The notes under the pieces: generated by a model
What the model was told of the DNA's origin: nothing
Seen by the model: only the letters and a program-made list of their open reading frames with translations
Database searches by the model: none
Part shown: positions 42,283 through 52,101 of the stretch, in pieces
Layout: each line of letters begins with the position of its first letter
Position numbering within the stretch: position 1 is the stretch's first letter
DNA from: an uncultured Clostridia bacterium
GTDB lineage: Bacteria; Bacillota; Clostridia; Christensenellales; CAG-314
Assembly (NCBI GenBank): GCA_947570215.1
Contig: CANOTO010000001.1
Span: 1-64,000 of the forward strand
Direction: 5' to 3'
Length of the DNA stretch: 64,000 nt
Program-made: the position numbers and the translations under genes

Positions 42283-44706
42283 TTATTGTTTTTTGAAATA
42301 TATTCTGCCGCCGATAGCGTCCACAATTACAGTGTCGCCCTTGACGACTTCGCCCGTAAGCAGTTTTTCCGCCAAAGCGTCTTCTACCTGACGCTGAATA
42401 ATCCGCTTTAACGGACGCGCTCCGTACGCTTTGTCGTACCCCAAACGAGACAGCGTATCGATTGCGTCGACGCTGAACTTCAAGTTTATTACGCCCTTCA
42501 AGCGCTTGTACAAGTTGTAGCATAACAGCTCCGTTATACGTTCGGTTTCCGCTTCGTTAAGGTAATCGAACACCACTATCTCGTCCAAACGGTTAAGAAA
42601 CTCGGGACGAAAGAACTTTTTGAGAGAACGCTCGGCAGAATCGCGCATAAGAGCATATTCGTTTTGAATACCGCCGCCGAAGCCCACGCCGCCGTTGACG
42701 TCCGTCACGCCGATATTGCTTGTAAGGATAATTACCGTATTGCGGAAATCCACCGTTTTACCGTGAGAATCGGTCAACCTGCCTTCGTCCAAAATCTGCA
42801 GCAGCAGATTGAACACGTCGGGGTGCGCTTTTTCTATCTCGTCGAACAACACCACCGAATACGGCTTGCGCAGCACCTTTTCCGTAAGATAGCCGCTTTC
42901 TTCGTAACCTGCGTATCCAGGAGGCGCGCCTATAAGCTTAGCCGTGGACTGCTTGTCCATATACTCGGACATATCGATACGTATAACTTCGGAATCGGTT
43001 CCGAACAAGCATTCCGCAAGCGCCTTGGCAAGCTCCGTTTTTCCCACACCTGTGGGACCCACGAAAATAAAGCTTCCTATCGGTCGGTTGGGATCCTTTA
43101 ACCCTGCTCTTTGACGGCGTACCGCGCGGGCAACCGCACGAACGGCTTCTTCCTGACCTATTACCCTGCGGGACAGCTCCTCTTCCAAATGCACCAGCTT
43201 GTCCTTTTCTTCGCGGGACAGCTCGGCAACGGGGATACCCGTCATTTGCGAAACGACAATTCTTACGTCGTTTGCCGTCAATTGACATTGATATTCGTCA
43301 AGCTGCATCTGATATTCGCCTTGAATATGCTCGTATTCGAAATGCAGTTCGTTATATCTGCGTTGCAAAACTTCGCGCTGTTCCGCGTCTTGCGCGGAAT
43401 CCAACTTTCGTTTGAGCGTTTTGAGCTCGGCGGACAGTTCCACAAGCCGAGGCGGTACGGCGTAGGCGGAAATTTTGAGCTTACTGCACGCTTCGTCTAT
43501 TATATCGAACGCCTTATCAGGCAGATAACGGTCGGTAACATACCGTACGGACAATTGCACCGCCGTTTCGATAGCTTCGTCCGTAATAATTACGCCGTGA
43601 TGCTTTTCGTACTTGCTCTTGACCCCCTTTACGATTTTTACAGCCAATTCCGGCGAAGGTTCTTCTACGGTTATAGGCTGAAAGCGACGTTCGAGAGCGG
43701 GGTCTTTCTCGATATACTGACGGTACTCGCGAGTCGTAGTCGCGCCTATTACGCGCAACTCGCCGCGGGCAAGCGCAGGCTTTAATATCTCCGCGGCGTC
43801 CAGCGTTCCTTCCGCAGTGCCGCCCGCGCCCACCATATTGTGGATTTCGTCTATAAACAATATTATATCGCCTTCGGCGACTACTTGACTTACAAGGTTG
43901 GTAAGCCGTTCTTCGAAATCTCCGCGGAAACGCGTTCCCGCAACCATACCGGCCATATCCAGCTCAACAAGCCGTTTGCCCTGCAATTCGGCAGGAACAT
44001 GTCCCTGCGCTATACAATTGGCAAGTCCTTCTACTACGGCGGTTTTGCCTACGCCCGGTTCGCCCACCAATACGGGATTGTTCTTCGACCTGCGGGTAAG
44101 CGTTTGTATGACGCGTTCTATTTCGAGATCGCGCCCGATAACGGGATCGAAGCCGCCCAAGAAGGCTTTTTCGGTAAGGTCCAGACCGTACGGCAGGCTG
44201 GACTCGTCCACTTTGCGCGCATAGCAGTCCGCCGTAGCTACGAGCTCGGGCGACGCGTCCAATTCCTTGGCTTTGCCCAAGGTTAACAGCTTGTCGCGAT
44301 TGGGAATATCTTCCACTATGCGTGAAAACAGCTGATCGGCGGTAGCCCCGTTTTGATCGAGCAAGTATTCTATTTTTTCGTAAGCGTACGTCTTGGTCAT
44401 AGAAAGCATCGCAATCAACAGATGAATACAGTTTACGTCGCGTTCGCCAAGCTGAGCGGCGATAAGCGAAGCCCGAGCGTTAAGCTGCATAATTTCTTCC
44501 GATTCGTGCAGTACTCCGCCGCGTCCCTTATCCTTAGGTTCGAGATTCTGCGCCGTCAAACCGAATTCCGTCAGATACCTGCGGGCTTCGTTGTCGACGT
44601 TTGACAAAGCGAACAGCACGTGCTGCGATTCGAGCATTGCTATTTTTTTACTGCGCGCGAACATTCCCGCAAATTCATATACAGATTGTAACGTTTCCGA
44701 TTGCAT
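42283..44706 (-). CDS. clpC: ATP-dependent Clp unfoldase, ClpC type
   Basis: 807-residue Hsp100 unfoldase. It has Clp-N repeats at residues 1-150, AAA1 Walker A GEPGVGKT (about 215), a short middle domain (about 400-470), and AAA2 Walker [10 protein letters not shown] (about 548). A GGVGFGGG loop near residue 672 fits the hydrophobic tripeptide that docks on ClpP, so it should feed substrates to ClpP, unlike the ClpB protein in this window. The AAA2 pore loop reads GYAGY, not the usual GYVGY. The classic ctsR-mcsA-mcsB genes are not beside it. A promoter TTGAAA-17-TACAAT lies upstream. Confidence 0.88.
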   Translation of the reverse strand: MQSETLQSVYEFAGMFARSKKIAMLESQHVLFALSNVDNEARRYLTEFGLTAQNLEPKDKGRGGVLHESEEIMQLNARASLIAAQLGERDVNCIHLLIAMLSMTKTYAYEKIEYLLDQNGATADQLFSRIVEDIPNRDKLLTLGKAKELDASPELVATADCYARKVDESSLPYGLDLTEKAFLGGFDPVIGRDLEIERVIQTLTRRSKNNPVLVGEPGVGKTAVVEGLANCIAQGHVPAELQGKRLVELDMAGMVAGTRFRGDFEERLTNLVSQVVAEGDIILFIDEIHNMVGAGGTAEGTLDAAEILKPALARGELRVIGATTTREYRQYIEKDPALERRFQPITVEEPSPELAVKIVKGVKSKYEKHHGVIITDEAIETAVQLSVRYVTDRYLPDKAFDIIDEACSKLKISAYAVPPRLVELSAELKTLKRKLDSAQDAEQREVLQRRYNELHFEYEHIQGEYQMQLDEYQCQLTANDVRIVVSQMTGIPVAELSREEKDKLVHLEEELSRRVIGQEEAVRAVARAVRRQRAGLKDPNRPIGSFIFVGPTGVGKTELAKALAECLFGTDSEVIRIDMSEYMDKQSTAKLIGAPPGYAGYEESGYLTEKVLRKPYSVVLFDEIEKAHPDVFNLLLQILDEGRLTDSHGKTVDFRNTVIILTSNIGVTDVNGGVGFGGGIQNEYALMRDSAERSLKKFFRPEFLNRLDEIVVFDYLNEAETERITELLCYNLYKRLKGVINLKFSVDAIDTLSRLGYDKAYGARPLKRIIQRQVEDALAEKLLTGEVVKGDTVIVDAIGGRIYFKKQ

Positions 44707-44744
44707 TAGATACCTTCCCTTGCGTATCGCTACGCTTCCCTGTT

Positions 44745-44773
44745 ATTGTATCAAATAATGCAAAGTTTTTCAA
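44745..44773 (-). promoter_or_regulatory. clpC promoter
   Basis: TTGAAA (44768-44773), 17-bp spacer, TACAAT (44745-44750). The leader contains a small hairpin GCGTA-GCGA-TACGC with a GNRA-type loop. No CIRCE or CtsR heptad repeat was recognised here. Confidence 0.65.
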
Positions 44774-44799
44774 CAAAAATACTCTACTTGCGTAAAAAA

Positions 44800-44827
44800 A
44801 CGGATTCGCGTAAACGGGCGAATCCGT
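44800..44827 (-). terminator. Terminator of the P-type ATPase gene
   Basis: ACGGATTCGC and GCGAATCCGT form a 10-bp stem followed by T7 on the minus strand. Confidence 0.82.
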
Positions 44828-44836
44828 CAAAGATAT

Positions 44837-47395
44837 TTACGAACGCGCGCGGCGCGTTTTTTTGAGCTGTACGCGCTTGGATAATTTGGCCGCAGCGCGT
44901 ATAATTTCACGTACTATCGTGGGGGCAAGGGACAGCGCGAATGCAGAGATATACATATACCACGGCATAGTCGTCAATCCGAATACGCGTTGGAACGGCG
45001 GCACGAATGCGACAACGGCGACTAACCCTACCGATATAACGCTGCTCACAGTCATAAACTTCGTAGTTCCGCCGTGGAACAGTCCGCGGTTATCGCGCAT
45101 TTCCCACACGTACACCAATTGCGAAACAGACAATATCAAATACGCCATAGTACAAGCCGTAGCGTAGTCGACGCGATTGCCGACAGCGTAGCCTACAAGC
45201 GTTGCAAGGGCAAAAAACACTCCGCCGACGGCTACGATACGTCCGCCGCCGTTGCTGAAAAAGGTTTCGTCCTTACGCTTAGGCGGTCGCGCCATTACGT
45301 CGCTTTCCTGCTTGTATATGCCAAGCGCCAACCCCGGCAAACCGTCCGTAACAAGATTTATCCACAGTAGCTGCATTGCCGACAGCGGCGACACATCCCA
45401 TATAAGCAACGCGAAAAATACCGACAGTACTTCGCCTATATTACAGGTTAAAAGGTACGTAACCGACTTTTTTATATTCTCGTATACGCTGCGACCCAAT
45501 GACACGGCGTCTACTATCGTTGCGAAATTGTCGTCCGTAAGAATTATATCCGAAGCGTCCTTGGCTACTTCCGTACCGCTGCCCATAGCGCAGCCGATAT
45601 CGGCGTTTTTAAGCGCGGGCGCGTCGTTTACGCCGTCGCCCGTCATAGCCACCACCGCGCCGCGGCTTTTCCAAGCGGACACGATGCGCAGCTTATCCGC
45701 GGGAGTTGCGCGCGCGTACACGGCTATACGATCGACGTCTCGAGCAAGCTGTTCGTCGGAATACTGCGCTAAGGCTTCGCCGTCCAAGGCTATGTCGCCG
45801 TCGGACATAATGCCGATAGTTCGGGCAATCTCCTTGGCGGTTTCCACGTTGTCGCCCGTTATCATTACGGGACGTATACCCGCGCTTTTGCAGGTTTTGA
45901 CGGCTTGGAACACTTCGTCACGCGGCGGGTCGACGATTGTAAATAAGGCGGAAATGTGCAGCTGATTTTCCAACGCCAGAGTTCTCGGAAAGTCGTGACG
46001 AACCTTCTTTTCCGCAAGCGCCAATACGCGCAGTCCCTTTTGGGTATATATGCGGTATTGCTTGGCGAATTCGTTATAGTTATCGGCGTTTTTCATCGCC
46101 TCAAAGCTGCCTTTGGTTATAGCAAAATATTCGTCGTCCGCCTTGACCACTACCGTCATCAGCTTGCGCGAGCTGTCGAACGGCAGCTCGTAAAGCCTTT
46201 CGGCGGGCTTGGTTTGCCTTGTAACAGACGTTACGGCTATTTCGGTAGGATCTCCCAACCACTGTCCGTCGCCGTTTACAACGGCGTCGCAGCACCAACA
46301 ATATGCTTGCAGCAAGCGAGCGTTCTCGTCGAGATTGACGCGGGAAACAAACCGCTTGCCGTCGAACACACCCGTTAAGCTCATTTCGTTTTTAGTAAGC
46401 GTACCGGTCTTATCCGTACAAATTACGGTTGCGCTTCCCAACGCTTCCACAGCAGTCAGCCGCTTGACTACTGCGTTTTTACTCGCCATTTTTTCTATAC
46501 CCTTGGCAAGCACCACAGTGACTACCGCCGGCAAGCCTTCGGGAATAGCCGCCACCGCAAGAGAAACGGAGGTAAGCAATACGTCTACGAACACAGACGC
46601 CAAACTGTCGCCCGCGTGCATACGCTTGACGCCCTTGACAAAGCCGATAACAAGCACAGCCAAGCATACCGCAAGGCACACTACGCCTATAACCTTGGAC
46701 AGTTGTTTAAGCTTTTGCTGCAAGGGAGTAAGACTGTTTTGAGAGTTGGCGAGCATACCGGCTATCTTGCCCAATTCCGTATTGGTTCCCGTCGCGAAAA
46801 CGCGGGCGAAGCAACGTCCCTTGGTTACCAAGCTTCCGCCGAATATTTTGTCGGAATCTTTTTCCTTGGAGAACTTGCCGACAAGTTTTTCGACCGGCGC
46901 GCTTTCGCCCGTTAACGCCGATTGATTGACAAACAAACCCTCCGCAAACAGCAATTCGCAGTCCGCGGTTACCACGTCGCCCGCCTCGAACATTACTATA
47001 TCGCCTACGACAAGAAGTCTGCTGTCGATAACATTTACGTTCCCGTCGCGGCAGACGCGCGTTTTGGGAGAAGTGAGCTGTTTGAGCGTTTCGAGAGAAC
47101 GCTCGGCTCGGTACTCCTGCACCGTACCGAGAACAGCGTTGGCAAGCACGATTATAATTATTATTACGGGTTCCAACAAGTCGGCTTTTTCTCCCGTATA
47201 CAAAGCCATTCCGAAGGACAAAACGGAAGCCACAAGTAGAATTATTATCATAAGGTCGGCAAACTGCGCAAAAAATTTCCGTAAAAATCCGCGCTTTTGC
47301 CTGTGCTCGCTCTCGTTATAGCCGTCCTTTGCCAAACGCGCTTCCGCTTCGGCGGACGTTAAGCCTTTTTTTATCAATTCGTCCGTATTTATCAT
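44837..47395 (-). CDS. Calcium-type cation-transporting P-type ATPase
   Basis: 852-residue P2-type ATPase. The N-terminal cation ATPase domain (LTSAEAEARLAKDGYNE), the TM4 motif AIPEGLPAVV, the phosphorylation motif DKTGTLT (Asp near residue 327), the hinge TGDGVNDAPALKNADIG (about 585) and the TM6 motif WINLVTDGLPGLALG all match the SERCA/PMCA-like calcium pump group. It probably expels Ca2+. Manganese transport cannot be excluded. No good Shine-Dalgarno precedes the ATG; instead CTTGTA and TACAAG flank a 7-nt loop immediately before it. Confidence 0.9.
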   Translation of the reverse strand: MINTDELIKKGLTSAEAEARLAKDGYNESEHRQKRGFLRKFFAQFADLMIIILLVASVLSFGMALYTGEKADLLEPVIIIIIVLANAVLGTVQEYRAERSLETLKQLTSPKTRVCRDGNVNVIDSRLLVVGDIVMFEAGDVVTADCELLFAEGLFVNQSALTGESAPVEKLVGKFSKEKDSDKIFGGSLVTKGRCFARVFATGTNTELGKIAGMLANSQNSLTPLQQKLKQLSKVIGVVCLAVCLAVLVIGFVKGVKRMHAGDSLASVFVDVLLTSVSLAVAAIPEGLPAVVTVVLAKGIEKMASKNAVVKRLTAVEALGSATVICTDKTGTLTKNEMSLTGVFDGKRFVSRVNLDENARLLQAYCWCCDAVVNGDGQWLGDPTEIAVTSVTRQTKPAERLYELPFDSSRKLMTVVVKADDEYFAITKGSFEAMKNADNYNEFAKQYRIYTQKGLRVLALAEKKVRHDFPRTLALENQLHISALFTIVDPPRDEVFQAVKTCKSAGIRPVMITGDNVETAKEIARTIGIMSDGDIALDGEALAQYSDEQLARDVDRIAVYARATPADKLRIVSAWKSRGAVVAMTGDGVNDAPALKNADIGCAMGSGTEVAKDASDIILTDDNFATIVDAVSLGRSVYENIKKSVTYLLTCNIGEVLSVFFALLIWDVSPLSAMQLLWINLVTDGLPGLALGIYKQESDVMARPPKRKDETFFSNGGGRIVAVGGVFFALATLVGYAVGNRVDYATACTMAYLILSVSQLVYVWEMRDNRGLFHGGTTKFMTVSSVISVGLVAVVAFVPPFQRVFGLTTMPWYMYISAFALSLAPTIVREIIRAAAKLSKRVQLKKTRRARS

Positions 47396-47585
47396 ACTTG
47401 TAATTTATGTACAAGCATATAAATTTAGAAGTCGCAGCAAGTTTAATATGTATGCACGTGCGCGCATATGAACACGCGCCAATACTTTGCGGTATTTATA
47501 CGTATAAAAAATGCGACAGACGGCCGTATCGGCAATCTATCGGAATGTTATCCCAATAAAACAGGCAAGTTTTCTACCGCAAAAA

Positions 47586-47611
47586 AACGCCTTGCAAATA
47601 AGCAAGACGTT
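47586..47611 (-). terminator. Terminator of the MATE transporter gene
   Basis: AACGCCTTGC and GCAAGACGTT form a stem with one mismatch, with T7 following on the minus strand. Confidence 0.7.
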
Positions 47612-47630
47612 ACAATATTATCCTATTCGG

Positions 47631-49127
47631 TTATACCAGCAAATGTTCTTCGTACTGTTTGGCTTTGTACTTGAATTGCTTGCGGTAGTCGCGTACGGCA
47701 AAGGGCAGATAAACCGCTACCGACAGTATTTCCGCAACGGGATAGCAAAACCAGATGCCTTTCAATTGCCACAAATAATTGAACAGCAGCGCCGCCGGTA
47801 TTAAAAACAACAGCTGACGGGACAGGCTCATAAGCAAGCTGGATACGGGGCAGTTGATGGATTGCAGCATATTGATAATAAGTATGGAAAACGCCGCGGG
47901 AATAAAGGCTATGCTTATGCACCTGAACGCGTACGCGCCGTCGCGCACGAATACGGCGTTCTGTTCGGCAAGTTCTTCCATAGTCTGCCCTTCGGCAGGC
48001 ATATTGCTCTTAAATATGGACATCAATGCGTCGGGACAAAGCTGGAACACAAGCGTACCCACAGCCATTACTCCGAGAGCTATGTACAGCGCGAGCTTGA
48101 AAGTATCGTTAAAACGCTTTTTTTCGTTAGCGCCGTAATTGTAGCTGAGTATCGGCATAGTACCCTGCATAAGCCCGAACACCGGCATAAATACGAAGGA
48201 CTGCACCTTGAAGTACGCCGATAAAATGTTTATGCCGTTGTCGTAGTTTTTGAGCATCGCGTTCATAATAATGGTTATGACCGAGCCCATAGCATTCATA
48301 ATAAGCGCGGGCGCGCCTATCTTGGTTATACGCAAAAAGTAATGCTTGGAAGGACGAAAGCCCTTCAACGATATTGAAACGTCCTGCTTTTTGAATACGA
48401 ACACGGCAAGGTCGATAACCGCCGCCGTCCATTGTCCTATAACAGTTGCGAGAATTGCACCCAGCACTCCCCACTTAAACGCTATAATAAACAACGCGTC
48501 CAAACCTATGTTGGTAAGCGCGCCCGCAAGCTGACTTATCATTGGTATCTTCATATTGCCAGTAGCCTGCAAAATACGCGCGCAAGTAATGTCTATTATC
48601 AGTCCGCCCGATAACGCCATATAAACTGTAAGATACAGTGCGCCCTGCTTTACGACATAGTCCACGTCCGTCGCCGACTTGTCGTTAACAAATAATTTTA
48701 CAAACGGCTTGGATATGGTAAATGCCAAAATAATCATAACCGCCCAAGCAGCCAACGCCATAACGATAGCCGTCTTGGCGCATTTGTCGGCGTTCTGCTT
48801 GTTGCCTTCGCCCAGCTTTCGCGCAATATACGCGTTTGCGCCCACGCCTATGCCTATACCTACTGCCACGACAAGCATTGTCATAGGCATTACTATGCTA
48901 ACCGCCGCGAAAGAATCCGCGCCGATATTTTTACCGACGTAGCCCGATACGTTGTAGTTGATACCCGTAAGGAATATCGAGTCTACAATGTTATACAACG
49001 CCTGCACCAGCATAGATATGATTGCGGGCAAGCTCATAGTTAGAAGCAGTTTGCCTATTTTGGTGTTCCGCATCTTGTCCGACTGTAACGCTTCGGACTG
49101 CGCGGTTATTTCCTTATCTTCCGTCAA
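47631..49127 (-). CDS. MATE family efflux transporter
   Basis: 498 residues with twelve predicted membrane segments in two MatE halves. The first half starts IGKLLLTMSLPAIISMLVQALYNIVDSIF, typical of the NorM/DinF-like Firmicute group. It should export cationic drugs or metabolites using Na+ or H+. The start codon is TTG at 49127, supported by AAAGGAG; no ATG with a comparable site is nearby. Substrate unknown. Confidence 0.92.
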   Translation of the reverse strand: MTEDKEITAQSEALQSDKMRNTKIGKLLLTMSLPAIISMLVQALYNIVDSIFLTGINYNVSGYVGKNIGADSFAAVSIVMPMTMLVVAVGIGIGVGANAYIARKLGEGNKQNADKCAKTAIVMALAAWAVMIILAFTISKPFVKLFVNDKSATDVDYVVKQGALYLTVYMALSGGLIIDITCARILQATGNMKIPMISQLAGALTNIGLDALFIIAFKWGVLGAILATVIGQWTAAVIDLAVFVFKKQDVSISLKGFRPSKHYFLRITKIGAPALIMNAMGSVITIIMNAMLKNYDNGINILSAYFKVQSFVFMPVFGLMQGTMPILSYNYGANEKKRFNDTFKLALYIALGVMAVGTLVFQLCPDALMSIFKSNMPAEGQTMEELAEQNAVFVRDGAYAFRCISIAFIPAAFSILIINMLQSINCPVSSLLMSLSRQLLFLIPAALLFNYLWQLKGIWFCYPVAEILSVAVYLPFAVRDYRKQFKYKAKQYEEHLLV

Positions 49128-49225
49128 AATCGTCTCCTTTGTAAAAAACGGCTGCCGCCAAGCGACAACCGAATTATTTTATCACAATTGAAATTTTTAG
49201 GCAACCGAACGACGTGCAAAAACGT

Positions 49226-49714
49226 TCATATGTTCCCGTTTACATATTTGCAAAATGTAATATCGTATTCGCCGTCTCGCACCGTTTCCGACTGTTCCGA
49301 CAGTACCCAACCGTCCGTTCGGTCGAGATTTGGAAAAAACAACTCCGCCTGCCCGTCGGCCTGCACCTTTGTGACGTAGGCGGTTACGCATTCGTTCAGC
49401 ATAAGCCTGTACACGCTTGCGCCGCCTATAACGAAAATCTCGTTCGTATCGTATCGTTCAAGTTCCTTGCGCAAAGCTTGAACGGTGGATACGGTTACAG
49501 CGTTCGTATGCTCGCTTCCGCTTGCGTCCAAAACTATGTTGACGCGGTTGGGCAGAGCGCCGTTCGGAAAGCTGTCGAAGGTGTTCGCGCCCATCACTAC
49601 GACCTTGCCCGTTGTCGTCTCGCGAAAAAACTTCATATCCTTTTTTAATCGGAACAGCAGCCCGTTATTGCGCCCTATTCCCCACTTTTCGTCTACAACT
49701 ACTATTAAATTCAT
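49226..49714 (-). CDS. folA: Dihydrofolate reductase
   Basis: 162-residue enzyme that reduces dihydrofolate to tetrahydrofolate. It opens with MNLIVVVDEKWGIGRNNGLLFRLKKDM and has VVMGANTFDSFP and VIGGASVY, the NADPH-binding motifs. It is downstream of thyA on the same strand, the usual pairing, because ThyA generates the dihydrofolate that FolA recycles. Confidence 0.93.
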   Translation of the reverse strand: MNLIVVVDEKWGIGRNNGLLFRLKKDMKFFRETTTGKVVVMGANTFDSFPNGALPNRVNIVLDASGSEHTNAVTVSTVQALRKELERYDTNEIFVIGGASVYRLMLNECVTAYVTKVQADGQAELFFPNLDRTDGWVLSEQSETVRDGEYDITFCKYVNGNI

Positions 49715-49888
49715 TTTTTCTCCGATGTAATGTGTGATTTTTTATAATGCTCCGCTGCGCTTTTTAATGCGTAATTAAAGTGCGGCTACGCATAGGCTTC
49801 GCACGGTCTGCGGGAACAACCCTTGAACGCTTTGACTACGAACCCGCACCGCGGTAATTCGCTTAACGCGTCGCTGCGCCATACGCCG

Positions 49889-50725
49889 TCAAATGGCCAC
49901 TTCGAAGCGTTCGCCGAAAGGCTCGAACTCGTAGTCGGCAAGCTTTACGTCGTCCACGGTAAACTTATAAAAATCCGTAACTTCGGGGTTTATCCAAAAC
50001 TTGGGCGCGGGGTGCGGCTTACCTTGCAGCATACGCTCTACCTGCGGTATGTGGCGGTCGTATACGTGCGCGTCGGCGATTATATGCACAAGCTCGCCGA
50101 CCTTGAGATTAGACACCTGCGCAAGCATATGCACAAGCACGGCATACTGCACTACGTTCCAATTATTGGCGACAGCCATATCGTTGCTGCGCTGGTTGAG
50201 TATTGCGTTCAGCCTGCCGTTTGTTACGTTAAACGTTACCGAATAGGCGCATGGGTACAGGTTCATTTCGCACAAATCTTGATGCACGAAGATGTTGGTT
50301 ATTATTCTGCGGCTTGCGGGATTGTGTTTTAGGTCGTACAGCACACGGTCGACTTGGTCGAACATACCTTCCTTATAGCGGTGTTTAACTCCCAATTGGT
50401 AGCCGTACGCCTTGCCGATAGAACCCGTTTCGTCCGCCCAGCTGTCCCAAATATGGCTGTTAAGCTCATGAATATTGTTGCTTTTTTTCTGCCATATCCA
50501 AAGAAGCTCGTCCACCGCCGACTTAAACGCCGTACGCCTGAGCGTGATTGCGGGAAATTCTTCCGCAAGATTGTAGCGGTTGACTACGCAGAACTTCTTG
50601 ACTGTATGCGCCGCCGTTCCGTCCGCCCAATGCGGACGCACTTCCAACGCGTCGTCCGTAACTCCGCCGTCTATTATATCGCGCATATTCCGTATAAAAA
50701 TTTCGTCAGCTCTGCTCATATCCAT
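49889..50725 (-). CDS. thyA: Thymidylate synthase ThyA
   Basis: 278-residue enzyme that methylates dUMP to dTMP with methylene-tetrahydrofolate. The catalytic cysteine is in LYPCAYSVTF (near residue 160) and QRSNDMAVANNWNVVQYA carries the dUMP-binding residues. The sequence departs from the common PPCH and PFN forms, as in the divergent clostridial branch. Two ATGs lie 6 nt apart; AAGGGG fits the second (M3) slightly better, so the exact start is uncertain. tmk for the next step is at the left of the window. Confidence 0.9.
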   Translation of the reverse strand: MDMSRADEIFIRNMRDIIDGGVTDDALEVRPHWADGTAAHTVKKFCVVNRYNLAEEFPAITLRRTAFKSAVDELLWIWQKKSNNIHELNSHIWDSWADETGSIGKAYGYQLGVKHRYKEGMFDQVDRVLYDLKHNPASRRIITNIFVHQDLCEMNLYPCAYSVTFNVTNGRLNAILNQRSNDMAVANNWNVVQYAVLVHMLAQVSNLKVGELVHIIADAHVYDRHIPQVERMLQGKPHPAPKFWINPEVTDFYKFTVDDVKLADYEFEPFGERFEVAI

Positions 50726-50806
50726 TATCCCCTTGTAAGTTAGCCGTACGGCGCGCTCGGTATCCGCCGAGACGCAGAACAGGCTACGGCTATTGTAACA
50801 AAAATC

Positions 50807-50830
50807 GCCGTTTCGGTCAACCGAAACGGC
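50807..50830 (-). terminator. Terminator of the CDF transporter gene
   Basis: GCCGTTTCGG and CCGAAACGGC form a perfect 10-bp stem with loop TCAA, followed by ATTTTTG on the minus strand. Confidence 0.83.
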
Positions 50831-50835
50831 AAGCT

Positions 50836-52017
50836 CTACTTAATCTGTTTTTCCACTGTGGCGACGACGTAAACGTCGGAATAACTCTCGTTTACTTTCG
50901 CCTGTATGTAATCGGCGATTTCACGCTCTTTAAGTTTGGTATCGAAGCTTATCGCCACGTCGAATATAAGGTTGATATGCGTGGGTCCCTTGACCATTCG
51001 GAAATCGTGAATATCGAAGTTGTCGTCCAGCGACTTGACTATGCCGGTAATTTTTTCCTTATAGCCGTCCAACTCGGGATCGCCGATAACTATCGGATCC
51101 ATATGAATAACCAGCTTGATATTGGTATTTTCCGCAAAATCGCGTTCTATTTGGTCTATTATATCGTGACTGTCGAGAACGGGAACGCGCGCGTCCACTT
51201 CGACGTGAACGTTAGCGTAGTAGCTGTTGGGACCGTAGTTATGTATGTTTAGGTCGTGAACGCCCAAAACGCCGTCAAATTTTATTATTCGTTCTTTTAC
51301 GAAACGCGCCAAGCTTTCGTCTGCGCCTTCGCCCAAAAGATGCTTAAACGTTTCTTTTAGAATTTTTATCCCGCTGACGGCAATTACGACGGACACAATA
51401 ACCGCCATAAACCCGTCGGCGTTAAAACCCGTATAATGCGAAACAATAAGAGCAATCAACACCGCCGCGGTAGAACACACGTCGGAGATACTGTCCACGG
51501 CAGTTGCTTTAAGCAAGCCGAAGCTGTACCGTTTGCCGAGTATCCTGTTAAAGAAGAACATCCACAGCTTTATCAAAACGGAAACGGACAAAATTGCAAT
51601 AGTCCAAATTTCCCAAGTCAATTCGTCTGCGGAGCCGTTAAAAACGGCTATTATTTTGCTTACGCCTTCCGAAGCCAGCTCGACGGACGCAACCAACACC
51701 AAGAACGCCACTACCATACTTGCGACGTATTCCGCCCTGCGGTGTCCGTAGGGGTGTTCCTTGTCCGCGGGACGGGATGCAAGGCGTATGCTCACAAGCG
51801 ACACGACGTTGCTTCCGCAATCGGTCAGGTTGTTTATACCGTCGGCAAACACCGATACCAGCCCGAACAGCGCGCCAACGGTAATTTTGGCTGCGGACAA
51901 AAGCAAATTCAAAAATATGCCTACGCCGCTTGACAAATTGCCGACACTGTCACGCACTGCCGCGTTGCCGACGTCCTTGTAATTTTTAACAAATATTTTA
52001 AGCAGCAAATTTGTCAT
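50836..52017 (-). CDS. Cation diffusion facilitator, probably manganese type
   Basis: 393 residues, six membrane segments and a C-terminal cytoplasmic metal-binding domain. Membrane site residues are N-x3-D in helix 2 (NNLTD) and D-x3-D in helix 5 (DSISD). This pair is associated with Mn2+ exporters of the family, as opposed to the H/D pairs of Zn2+ exporters. HPYGHRRAEY is the family signature loop. The ATG lies 7 nt after a TACAAT box and has no Shine-Dalgarno, so the mRNA is probably leaderless. Confidence 0.88.
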   Translation of the reverse strand: MTNLLLKIFVKNYKDVGNAAVRDSVGNLSSGVGIFLNLLLSAAKITVGALFGLVSVFADGINNLTDCGSNVVSLVSIRLASRPADKEHPYGHRRAEYVASMVVAFLVLVASVELASEGVSKIIAVFNGSADELTWEIWTIAILSVSVLIKLWMFFFNRILGKRYSFGLLKATAVDSISDVCSTAAVLIALIVSHYTGFNADGFMAVIVSVVIAVSGIKILKETFKHLLGEGADESLARFVKERIIKFDGVLGVHDLNIHNYGPNSYYANVHVEVDARVPVLDSHDIIDQIERDFAENTNIKLVIHMDPIVIGDPELDGYKEKITGIVKSLDDNFDIHDFRMVKGPTHINLIFDVAISFDTKLKEREIADYIQAKVNESYSDVYVVATVEKQIK

Positions 52018-52024
52018 AACAGTT

Positions 52025-52053
52025 ATTGTACTTTATCGTAAACGCTTTGTCAA
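52025..52053 (-). promoter_or_regulatory. Near-leaderless promoter of the CDF gene
   Basis: TTGACA (52048-52053), 17-bp spacer, TACAAT (52025-52030), 7 nt before the ATG. Confidence 0.75.
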
Positions 52054-52101
52054 ATACGGCGCGTAAATATTTTAATATGCAAATATGCGCAAACGACGGG
52101 T

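Noticed and set aside
49740..49888. Possible third copy of the dispersed structured repeat
   Set aside because: It lacks the GGAGCGTACT and GACTGAGCG core blocks and has no matching inverted ends.
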